Shown here one piece after another: positions 21,389 through 31,858 of a stretch of 64,000 nt of DNA (position 1 is the stretch's first letter; each line of letters opens with the position of its first letter). The notes below the pieces were generated by a model. That model did not search any database. It worked only from the letters and a program-made list of their open reading frames with translations, and was not told where the DNA came from. The DNA is from Armillaria gallica (lineage: Eukaryota > Basidiomycota > Agaricomycetes > Agaricales > Physalacriaceae), in the NCBI GenBank assembly GCA_037576215.1, contig JBANDB010000017.1, positions 1,798,001 through 1,862,000 of the forward strand, given 5' to 3'. Both the position numbers and the translations under genes were made by a program.

Positions 21389-21455
21389 GTACCGGCACAA
21401 GGTCCCAATCAGGAACGGCCGGATCCACAGCCCTAACGTGGCAAGCCATGAGGCA
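21389..21455. repeat. dispersed repeat, copy 2
   Basis: Second copy of the ~65-bp sequence at 22-90, containing GGTACCGGCACAAGGTCCCA. The longer minus-strand peptide reads AYAGGSGFMFIYRILCLM followed by HVRAVDPAVPDWDLVPVP, extending the similarity in one frame. Confidence 0.6.
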
Positions 21456-22902
21456 CAAAATACGGTAAATAAACATAAAGCCGCTTCCGCCGGCATATGC
21501 CACGACAGGAAAACGTCCAAATCGAGGCTTCGACCCGGACCACGTACAGCAATGCTCTCCATCGAGGACCAGCTCCATTTATACAGTCCAGCGCTCATTA
21601 TATAAATCAGAAAAATAATCGCCCGCCAAGCTCAGACCTGCCACTTTCGACTTTGACGAACTATCAGGTTAATCGGCAGTAATTACGAACCGGCAGGTAC
21701 AGTATAGTATTAAATATACATGCGGTATGCTCCCTGGAAATCATTCTTTTCAAGCTGAATTGGACTGATTAGAGTCAAAGCGGGCGCATAGATAGACAAT
21801 GTTAATGTCGTCAGGAAACACGTGTGCAGGATGCCATGCAGCACGTGTTTTGTCAGCTTTCAATTCATTGTTGATGCATCTCATCGGCATGAAAAGGTGT
21901 TTCCTCGCCTCCCTCGCTCCTAAAGCCTACTCCGTGACTACTTGCTGCGCACCATCTGCCTGTGCAGGCCTACACGTTGTCGCAGTGTCGATTCTCTCAA
22001 GCAAAAGTTTCGGGACACCCATGCCTTAAAAATATCGTGTATGACCAGTTTCCCAGCCTTGTTTGCGCTACGAAATATTCCAGATCGTTCCCTTGGTTTT
22101 TGGCGGGAGATAAACATTCACCCGACAGGAGTGAGGTGATCAATATTTCGCGGAAAGTACTTTCACCGGCCGGAACCTGATAGATATGCATTGGTTTAGG
22201 TTCATACGTCAGCGACAGCGCCCGACGCACCTCGAAGCCCATCCAGGTTGGCCTAAGGCTCTTCGGCCAGCACGTACAGTTGCGACAACCTCCTAGGTAG
22301 CAAACAATGACGGAGAACACGGAAGATCCGGCAATGTTGCCTGAGGCTACAGAAGTTTAGGTGCTTCCAGGTAAGTTTTCCTTCTAGTCCAGGGAGTCGC
22401 CGGATCTCTGGTTTACAGTTCCTGTGGACAAGGTCGTGCATTGCGCGTCCCGTTTGTGATGGCGCGGCGCCACATTCAATTGACAAACGCTTGTTTGGAG
22501 TTACCTTTCGGTGCATTTGTCCGGGGACATCGGATTGGCGTCCAATGATATGCGCACCGTTTGTTTGTCCTTGCATGTTAAAAATCATTGATGGTTCTTA
22601 TTCTCCGCAGGTGACTGTTTGGCATTATATTCGCGGTAAAGAATATTCTTTGAATACCGATTTCCACAGCCTGATGACGGGGTAGCGCTCATCGACATCC
22701 TGCATGCCAAGCATCATCTCGAGGAAAGAAGTCAGGTGCGGCTGTCGTAGTTGACACAATCCAATTATAAATGTCCATTTGTATAGGAAATGCTACTAAA
22801 GACCTATCGCCACTGTAGCGGCAATGGATCAATGCTATGTGACCTGTAACAGGCTTGGCTGCAATGTAGGAGTTTACGACATCCCATGGATCAACGCCCG
22901 CC
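21456..22902. other. no gene assigned
   Basis: Several open frames around 100 codons occur on both strands (for example minus 21997-22320 and 22253-22588). None shows a domain or a convincing exon structure. The part just upstream of the peroxidase should contain its promoter. Confidence 0.4.
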
Positions 22903-22910
22903 CTATATAA
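22903..22910 (+). promoter_or_regulatory. TATA box of the DyP gene
   Basis: CTATATAA lies about 40 nt before the ATG at 22950. That implies a very short 5' leader, as is common for fungal secondary-metabolism and oxidoreductase genes. Confidence 0.6.
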
Positions 22911-22949
22911 GCACGTCTGAGGCATCAGTCGTCGATACTTCTACCTGTC

Positions 22950-24860
22950 ATGGATACTCTCAGTCAGTCAGCGCAGCATCTCGCCGCCCAGCAGCCTCTC
23001 ACCACGCCACCCTTGGACCTCAACAATATCCAGGGTGATGTTCTGTAGGTCTCGCCTTGTCTGCCAGTCGCGCCTCGAACTGACTCTAATGACGACAGTG
23101 GTGGATTACCGAAGAAGACAGAGACCTGCCTGTTCTTCCAGATCACGAATGTCGCTTTATTTAAAGTTCAGCTCAAGCTATTCATCCCCCTCGTAAAGAC
23201 AACTGCGCAAGTCGTCGCTGATCGCAAAGCTATCGATGACCACAAGAAGAAGACTCCTCGTGGCGAGAAACCTGCTCTTATCCCCATGGTCGGCGTCAAC
23301 ATCGCCTTCTCTCGCTTTGGTATTGATAAGGTGCGGCTCTTCAAGTTTAAGAAAAATGGAATTTTAATGCTTTCTCAACAGCTCGGTATCACTGATGCTG
23401 ATAATCTCAATGATTCCGCCTTCAACAGCGGTCAACTGAAAGACGCGGCTCTAAACCTTGGGGACAAAGTCGGAGCCGACTCTCTTCCGGACTGGGAGCC
23501 GGCATTCAAGGAAAAGATCGATGCAGTCATCCTCATCGCCGGGGACAGCCATCCTACTGTCAGCAAGAAACTGCTCGAGATCCGAGCGCTTTTCGGCCTC
23601 ACCATCCATGAAGTCACCCATGTCCAAGGGGATGTCAGGCCGGGGGCTGTATCAGCACACGAGCAGTGAGATTTCATTTCTCTCTCTATCCCCTGTTCCA
23701 AATCTTACACGGTAATTGATAGCTTTGGGTTCCTTGACGGTATATCGAACCCATCCGTCATTGGATTTGATAAAAATCCACCTCCGGGTCCGAAACCTGT
23801 GAGGGCGGGCGCGATACTTGCCGGAGAGGATGGAGATTTGAAGGCGGCGGATAGGCAGGGCTGGGCGAAGGATGGGAGCTTCCTGGTCTTCCGGTACCTA
23901 TTCCAGCTCGTGCCCGAGTTTGATGATTTCTTGAAGAAGCACCCGATCATTGCCCCGGGGCTTTCACCAGAGGATGGTAGCGAGCTGAGGGGCGCGAGGA
24001 TGGTTGGAAGGTGGAAAAGCGGTGGGTTTAATTTTGTGTCTACTTCCTTTGAATGATTCTTACTCTGTTCGGCGCCAGGTGCACCCATCGGTAAGCTCAA
24101 GCAGCTTGGGTGAATCCTTCATATTCTCATGTACTATCTGTAGATGTCACGCCGCTCAAAGATGATCCCGAATTGGCTGCCGATCCTCAGAGGTATGCTA
24201 ATTTCTATTCACCTCCACCCTTTATTGCGCTCATTCCATGTCAGGAACAACGACTTCCGTTTCCAAGGGGAGCGAGACGACCAGGCTCGGTGCCCATTTG
24301 CTGCTCACATTCGCAAGACACTGCCTCGTGCAGACCTTGAAGACGCAGAGCCTCCGATCTCTCTTGAGAATAGGCGAATTCTCCGTCGCGGCATCCAGTT
24401 CGGACCCGAGGTCACGCAAAGTGAGAAAGAAACAGCTAAGACGCAGCATGGGCGAGGTCTTCTCTTCATGTGCTATCAGAGCAGTATCGTCGATGCTTTC
24501 CAGTTCATTCAGCTGAGTACGTGCGCTGATACTCGATGATGTAACCCGACTAATACTGATGTTCATAGAATGGGCAAATGAAGTCAACTTCCCACCATTT
24601 GAGCAAACCCCTGCTACGCCCGGGTACGCCCATTGACTGTCATCCCTGATGATCCCCCAGTACTAATTGAAGCCCTTCGTAGATTTGATCCTATCATTGG
24701 ACAGGCTGGGAACGCAGGGATCAGAACGTTGTCGGGAACTGACCCTGCTGATCCCAATGCCGAGCTTACTTTGACGGAGGAGTTTGTTGTTCCTCGTGGT
24801 GGTGAATACTTCTTCACGCCTTCAATCAAGAGCTTGAAGGAGACCTTTGCGAGGCTGTGA
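22950..24860 (+). CDS. dye-decolourising (DyP-type) haem peroxidase
   Basis: Oxidises dyes and phenolic or other aromatic compounds with H2O2. Nine exons (22950-23044, 23099-23330, 23382-23665, 23723-24021, 24079-24090, 24144-24192, 24245-24516, 24569-24623, 24683-24860) join to 492 codons including the stop, with all junctions GT-AG and in phase. Family marks: NIQGDVLGGLPKK at the start of the ferredoxin-like fold, the GXXDG motif as HFGFLDGISNP (distal Asp), and the proximal haem-ligand region RCPFAAHIRKTLPR. The C-terminus is LTEEFVVPRGGEYFFTPSIK. No signal peptide is evident; the product starts MDTLSQSAQHLAAQ. Exon 5 is only 12 nt. The length fits fungal type-D DyPs. It looks intact and is probably functional. 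There is no obvious partner gene next to it. Confidence 0.95.
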
Positions 24861-25296
24861 GCTTATCTTGTTCTATGTCTTCCTCTGTATTAAGTACCAA
24901 ATATTTCTGGACTTTGTACAATAACAAACTACCTGTGTTTATTATCCAATAGTACCCTACTCAGTTTTTTCAGTGGACCGAGTTATTTTAGTGTTCAGAA
25001 AGTCTAAAGATCTATCTTATTCTGGAAACATGACGCCTTTCTAAATTCTGAACTCAACTTCCAGTATTTATCTGCTAAGTTGTTGCACCTGGCAGCACCA
25101 CCGGGCTTCGGCCTGTCTATTTTTATCAACGGTGAATGCAGATTATATGACCAGGTGAGCGAGCAGACGAGACCAAGGAGTACAATACGAAGGCTGCCGT
25201 ACGTGCATTGTGCATATATGGAACGATTTTCCCATCGCTGTCACAGTGACTGTTACAACCATTGAGTCTTTACATCTACCATACCATAGGAGTATA
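24861..25296. other. intergenic
   Basis: 3' region of the DyP gene and upstream region of the next gene. No feature recognised. Confidence 0.5.
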
Positions 25297-27218
25297 ATGT
25301 CTGAACAGCTCGCTCATGTCGTCTACACCAAACTCCTCCTGGCGCGAGGCCATGGATATCCTTTATGGATTCCGGAGCCGGACTACACCCTTCCACCGGA
25401 GTACATCGATAAAGGCATATCTGTCGGCGATGTTGTGATGATCAGAGACGACGGGGGTTTTGACTTTCTCTTCAACATCTTCCTTGAAGCCGACCATCCC
25501 GTCAACCGAGATAGAGTTCCCCCTCGTTTCGAGCCACTACGTGTCAGCGATGTGAACCCCACACGCACCATCTATCTGCAACATGGGAGACGATCCTCGG
25601 TTACTAGTTCTCTTGTCACAACGCACTCTATCACCGCTGGAGGATCAGCAACTATGCCGTTCGTACCCAAGAATTCTTCATTCAGATAAAAGCTCACGTC
25701 TGTTCAGCCTAATTGCCGGTGGAGGCGCCGGAGTGGAATTTACGATATCCAAAGAGCGGACGGCGATCTTCGTACTTCCTCAAGGCGCTACAAGATTTGA
25801 CACCAATCACCCGTCTCTGATGCGGAATTATGCCCTTGAGTATGCGCACGAGTGGTATGAGTTCGTGAACGGTCCTATTCATGTACGCGAGGCGTTCAAT
25901 GGTTCCCTCATCCTCGTCTCTGGATGCGACAAGGCAGCAGCGTGGGGATCGGCCGCTATGTCTAGACCCTCAGCTGATCGTAGCATTAAGCTTACTTTCT
26001 CTTTTCCTAGTGTTGCCGAAGGGCAGATAGCGCTTGGATCATCTTGGACAACTCAGTTATGGACAACTACTCGCCTTTTCCCTGATATTTCCGGTCCAGG
26101 ATTCGCCCCATTAAAGGAAAACCAGGCCGTCTTTATTCGCGGTTTTACCATTTCTGTCAGAGAGAAAAATAGAGTGAGCAGAGTGCTCCCAATGCCTTGG
26201 CGGCCGGACGTACAACTAGCGAAACTGTCGAAAACTTTACCGGACATTGGTTCAAGGGCACCCTACTCCCGTTCGCCGCCTGTTTCTGGACCTGCATGGG
26301 GCACCCAAGGGACTTCTGATAGAAGCTATCTCGAGAAAGACGATCTGGTAAGAATTTCGAAAACAGGGTGTATATCTCATGCGATTCTGAGCATCATTCT
26401 AGACAAAATTGGTCTCGAGCATAGTCGAGTTGCATTTGGTAGATATGCCATTTATGGTCGTACAATAAGCTCGCCGCTTACTCACCAGGATCAAAGGATG
26501 CTGTGGAAAAACCAACCCTGAGCAGCGCATCCGCCGTTAGATCCTGACTTTCATTCTCAAGCCTGAACTGTTGGTCGCTGACTACGTTTTAGGGGGATAC
26601 ATCTTCTGTGTCCATACCGACTGACTTAAAGGCCGATATCCCCTACTTAATGAGACCAGCGACTACGACCGAAATTGGTGGCGCAGACACTCAAGCGTTT
26701 CCTGAACGATGCACAAGAGTAAGCATTTCTTTCAAACTTCAGTGACGCATTGATTTTTGGTACACTGAGAGATTCCGTATAGCTCCTCAATCCGTCGGTC
26801 AAGTTTAACGAATATGTGCTTTCGAAGGTTCGAGATCTTGTGTTCGTCCGTCATATGTAGGCTAACCCATGGTCATCGAGATTCCGGAGAGTGATGTTGT
26901 AGTTACGCATGACAGCACCTGAATAGAGGCAATGCTACTTGCGCATAATACCCCAGAAAAGATGGTTCGTATGTCGTGGACATCTTCGAGAAAAGTACTT
27001 ACTCCTGAAAAGAAACTCGGTCCGCTTGGGGAAGCCATAGATACCACGAAGATAGATGAAGGTTCAGATCTTCCCGAAAAGCAAAGTTCTACTGAGGTGA
27101 GAATAGCGACGTTCTACGATGGGACAGTATTGAATGAAAACGACTTTATACCATGTAGGTGCATGAACCATCAGTCCTACAAACACTGCCGTCTCCACCA
27201 GCTTAGGCCGATGTTGTG
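25297..27218 (+). pseudogene. conserved hypothetical basidiomycete protein, decayed
   Basis: The start at 25297 gives MSEQLAHVVYTKLLLARG, YPLWIPEPDYTLPPEYIDKG, SVGDVVMIRDDGGFDFLFNI and EADHPVNRDRVPPRFEPL. After a region whose frame shifts one or two times (25580-25720) it continues AGVEFTISKERTAIFVLP, EYAHEWYEFVNG, NGSLILVSGCDKAAAWGSAA and later IPESDVVVTHDST followed by TGA (26920-26922), then IEAMLLAHNTPEKM in the same frame. I recall many mushroom proteins with this GD.G.I..DGGFDFLFN, WYEYVNG, TGCDK..WG, THD..W layout, of unknown function. The TGA most likely replaces the tryptophan of THDSTW. One intron (ending ...CGTATAG near 26780) is plausible. Function unknown. Confidence 0.6.
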
Positions 27219-27926
27219 AGTGGTTAGATGTGAAAAAAATTCGTAAGGTTGTAACGCTGATATTCTTCGAGAACAGGAAATGTAAATTGTAGCAGCAAGA
27301 GTGAGTGCTGGTGAAGTTAGGCAGAAGGAAGCCTGAGCGTCGCTGTATCATGCATGCATATGATTGAACAGGATCTGTTTTGTCCTTATTGACCTTTATG
27401 TATGAACGTCATGACGTCGTACCGAACGCAGTATCCCAAAAGAAGACGGTAGATAATGGTGCTCTCGGCTCGTTTTTCTTCTCGAAGCGTTCCCCTTGTA
27501 TATCATCACTTTTTAACCCTAGCGTATCTCGATGAAGGCAAGTATATAATATGCACATGGTACGCCTTCTTCTTCGTAAATACCCGTCAAGCATTTGTCG
27601 TTCATTCACCCAAAGCTTTGATTCCTTTCTTGTCACATTAGTGTCTCGCAGTGGTGCCGGAGTGCGGGTCGGAGGTAATACAGTTCTGTAGATGTGATAC
27701 GATCTGGGGAACTTTAAAACGCGGATGAGCACAGTGTTGAGATAGTAGGTTGAGCATTGTTGTACACTATACTGATTTTGATTGTTCTATGGACAAGATG
27801 GTAGGTAGAAAAGTTATGTCATATAACAATATAAACTGGTGTTGATGCGAAGGGTATAAGGTACATTGCTGAAATTAAAAAAACAATAAGAAAAGTGAAA
27901 CAGAGCACGTCCGATTCAAGGGAGGA
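27219..27926. other. no gene recognised
   Basis: Short frames only. The right part (27780-27926) is AT-rich and would be the 3' flank of the zinc-finger gene on the minus strand. Confidence 0.5.
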
Positions 27927-29169
27927 TTAAAATATTGGGAACTGGAATGCATCTAGACTCTCCTCCGAAGTCAAAAAAGCTTGGTCGAATGCAGACGTTT
28001 CTGATGTAAACTGTTCCGTTTCGAGCAATAGAGGCGTCAAGAGCTGCCCGAACGGCAAGGGGGAGATCGACGATCGATCGGAATCAAACGACAATGCAGG
28101 CGAGCGCCGTTCGGTTGTGGAGGATGACGATGAGTTGGTGAAGGAACTTAGGTCAAGTCTTTCCGTAATGTCGCAGTGCAATAGACTTGAGCCTATGTAT
28201 GACTCCTTGTCCAAGGAGAAGCTAGCATTTAAAGAATTAAAACTCAGTGGAGGAGAGCGCCGTTGGTCCCCGACGGGGGACGTCGACAGGAACAGTGAGC
28301 TGGGACGGGGTAATGGAGGCCAGGCAGCAGGCGAGCCGGCGTCGACAATCAATTGGTCTGTGATTTCGCCACTGGTATCCACGAACAGCAAGTTGGTAGT
28401 AGAAGAGGTTGGTGTGACCATTTCAGGGAGATACAGGTCGCTTGCACGCGGAGAGGAAGTCGGCGAGGGACTGCACATGTCCTCGACATCGGAATTAATA
28501 TCTGATGACGACTGCGAGGGGGTCGATGTTGACATGAGTTCCTCGGGGTACCCAGCTTCGGAGTCGGGTTGCGGGGATGAGGGGATTGAATCAACTTCTT
28601 CGAGTGCCATTCCGGCGTCAGCTGCGGGGACGAGCTGATGAGGGGCAAGCGTTGGTCTGGTGTAGATGAAAGGGACAGGTCGTGTATGCTTATTTTGTCG
28701 GTGGCGGGAGAGGACTCCAGAACTGGCGAAAGCTCGGTCACAGCCTGTGGCCGTACATTCGTAGGGTCTCTCACCGGTGCTAAAGGCAGGAGAAATGAGA
28801 AATCGGAGGGAAATGGAGAGCGAAGCAGACTCACTGGCATGAGCGGATGTGATTGTCAAGGTTGGATTTCTGGTCCATTTTCACGTCGCAATAGTCGCAT
28901 TCGTACCTGCAAAATGGAACGATGGGTCGAGGAAACTTTGAACAAGAAAGAAAGAGCCTTACATCTTGGCGAAGGAATTGTGGATCTTTTTATGGCGGCT
29001 GAGGCCAGTCGCGTCCGCGTAGTCTTTGCCGCAAGTTTGGCAGACGACGCGGGGGCGGTTCTGGATAAGGGAGAGGATGACATCAGCACCGGGACAATTG
29101 TGTGCCACTTTGGGTATGATAATAGGGAGCGACGATCACCTTGTACTTTTCGGAGACGGCGCGAGGCAT
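27927..29169 (-). CDS. C2H2 zinc-finger protein (three fingers)
   Basis: Probable nuclear DNA-binding regulator. Four exons on the minus strand (29169-29140, 29060-28963, 28906-28835, 28779-27927) give 351 codons including the stop, all junctions GT-AG and in phase. The start is MPRAVSEKYK. Finger 1: CQTCGKDYADATGLSRHKKIH (residues ~15-36). Finger 2: CDYCDVKMDQKSNLDNHIRSC, a C2HC-type variant. Finger 3, after the linker TGERPYE: CTATGCDRAFASSGVLSRH with RQNKH. The remaining ~240 residues are Ser/Pro/Thr-rich with acidic patches and no further domain, as in many fungal regulators. The introns cut between the fingers. Neighbours offer no clue to targets. Confidence 0.9.
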
Positions 29170-29269
29170 CGTGGTCGAGAACGGTCAAAGTATGGCGGGA
29201 GGGACTTGGGCGGTGTGAAAATAGAGGGAAGCAGCGGGGGATGCAGGAAAACATGCTGGGACGCCCCGC

Positions 29270-29279
29270 CTTATATTGG
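29270..29279 (-). promoter_or_regulatory. CCAAT/TATA-like element of the zinc-finger gene
   Basis: CCAATATAAG on the minus strand, about 100 nt upstream of the ATG at 29169, followed by a GC-rich GGCGGGGCG. Position and composition suit a core promoter; no experimental support. Confidence 0.4.
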
Positions 29280-30177
29280 TTTTCGAGGAAGTGCGAATTG
29301 GTTGTCGGGATATTGACTTTAATGGATAGTTTTCCTCTTTTGGTACACGGAGTGGCGGGGGCAAGCCAGGATATGTCTTTTAGGGCTATTGGTTGTAAGC
29401 AATCGAGTACCAATTGTGGAGAATAGCTCTTTTGAGTAATTATGGGGCGGTGCATTGACCATCGGAGTGGCAAGAGTGGTTTCCGGAGCGACAGGACCAT
29501 ATCCTGCGAGAAGACCATTAGATAATTCTGTCCGGCAAGAAATACGGAGGATTACATCTTATTGAGCAGGTTTTATGCCTTCCTGTAGTATGGTAAGAAC
29601 ATGGCTCAGACGGTCGTTGCTATACATCGCGTCTGTAAACAAAAAAAAGAAATTACAAAAAGAAACACGAAAAGTGCTCTCGGCGTGATTGGAAATTCGG
29701 GATAGGGTAGTTGAATACATTCTGGTGACGGGACTCGCAGAGTGTGAAATACAGTAAGAAAGAAGACTTTCCAATGTCCGCAAGTTTTGAGTTACTGTTG
29801 CAGTCAAATTGCGGGCAGATTCACCATTCAAGTTCTTTGCTTCCGATGCGACTTCAGATTGTTCGTCGGTGATAAAATTTGCTTAGTTTGAGCTAAGGAA
29901 TATAAATCAGAAGTGATCTTCAGTGAGAATTTACTGGTAGTACTTAGAATGCACAGGCGACATTATTCCGAACTCGAAGTTGAAGGGAGCAGTGCTGAGT
30001 CTGCGCGCTCTATCCCAAACTGGACGTCGGGTGTCACAGTCACAGTCACACCTTTCTTCTCTTCACAACATCATCATTGTCAACTCGACTCAAATCCTGT
30101 CTCGCCAAACACGCGTAAGCCATACTGTATTTTATCCACTCCTCCGAAGATAGCTAATCACTATTCTTTGTTTCCAG
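29280..30177. other. no complete gene recognised
   Basis: This stretch contains the upstream region of the zinc-finger gene and possibly 5' exons of the interrupted gene to the right. A plausible donor (GTAAGC at ~30115) pairs with the acceptor at 30177, but the reading frame before it is unsupported. Confidence 0.35.
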
Positions 30178-31850
30178 GAGAGTCCAATGTTTTGGGAGGG
30201 CGGCTAGGAAGTGGCGAGGATGTGGTTGTACCTTCAGAACCTGGTGCGTCCTCTTGTTCCTGAACTCGACGCCCTTCTGAACTCATCTGCAAGATTATAC
30301 TATGCATACTGCCCGTGGCCGCGCCCTTGTAACACTATCGACGAGGAATTCATTTCCTTGACCGGCGCTGTGCGGCAAGAAGATGGTACGGACTAATACT
30401 GCAGTTAGCAGCAGCAGCAACAGCATTATTTTGGAACATCGGACACTGCGACGAAGGTGCGTCCACTCCGACCAGGTTGTACCATATTCTGCTCACTCTG
30501 ACAACAAAGCCACCCAAGCACTGTACTGCAGAGCTAGAATTAGATCAAGATCTTCTGCAACCCACCGAGCCTCGTGCGGTCTTTGGTCATACAGTGGTAT
30601 ATGGCACTTTTAGGCAAGCCCTAGTCCGACCTGATACAGTAGGGGACAGCCAAACTCAACAAATTGATCGACCCATTTATGGCAGTGTCCGTGGGTATTT
30701 CAGCGACATAATTCTCACTCAAAACGGTAGTTTAGAGGTCAATGAAGGATTTTGCACGAGCCGATTCCTTCCTGGGGCATGATCATATGCGTTGAGCCCC
30801 CAAAATTTGGCCACACCCCAAAAGCATTACTAATAAGGCAATATTATATGCATTCGACTTCTTTTTGAAAGAGCTTTTCAATGAGATAGTTTACAAAAAG
30901 ATTCCACGAGCCGTTTTCCGAATAAGGAAGCCACTTTATCTCACCAGCTATGCACCGTCGTGGGCGCCCTCCGAAGAACGTGAAGCGTAATATCTCCGGT
31001 TTGAGAAATCAAAAACCTGTCAGGCCTCCCACAGAACCGCCCAGCCCAGAACCGTCGCCCAGCCCATCGAAACGAGCACGCGAGTTCAGTCCGGATTGGC
31101 CCAGTGAACTGGAAAGCACTGACGGCGAATCGCTACCCGATCTTAGCGATGATGGCGATGAAGATTGGTTCTATCGGACTATGATGGGACCTGACAGTAC
31201 CAGAGAAGTTGGGGATCCTGAAGAGAATGAGCTGTCTGATAACGAGATTGAAGACGATGACGGTTTTGGATCAGACTGGGAGAGAGATCTTGATGATGAG
31301 ATTCTCTGCCAGGGCATGGTCAGGCTTGCTAAAAAATATGGCCAGGGCGAAGATGACGAGGATTGGATGCCGCTGAAAGCCAGATATCAGAAAGAAAGGC
31401 AGATGAAGCTGAAAAAGTGCAAGTAAACTACCGAAGCTTCAGGATTCAACCGAGTATTGAATCAAGTTCTTATCCAGCTCATCCCAAAATGTATGCGACA
31501 GGACCAGATATTTCCAGAAAGGCTGCCCATTCTCAGCGCCGCCTACGAAAGCATCACATTGGACAAACAAATCTTGAACAGTTTCATTTTCAAGTTATTC
31601 CCAATATGAGTCGGCAGCATCAGGAGTCCAGCTCAGAATCAGAAGTTGAGGAGGCCGATGACGAAAATGGCACAGCGAGTTCAGGGTCCATGGACGTCGA
31701 TCACGAAGGGTCGGAAGGGGCTGGCAGCGGTGCCGATGATAATGGCGGCGATAGGGGCCATGTCTTGGAATCTGGTTCGAGCATTGTCAGTGGAGCTGGA
31801 AATGAGGTGTCCAATGAACCAGAATGGGAAGTTGAGGCAGAGATATTTGC

Positions 31851-31858
31851 GTCGCGAC
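31851..31858. repeat. hAT target-site duplication, left
   Basis: GTCGCGAC, identical to 35546-35553. The 8-bp target is itself a perfect palindrome. It lies within the mariner transposase coding sequence. Confidence 0.95.

Noticed and set aside
28117..29426. Plus-strand frames of 173 and 262 codons opposite the zinc-finger gene
   Set aside because: They are antisense shadows of the C2H2 gene, whose four exons and fingers are clear.
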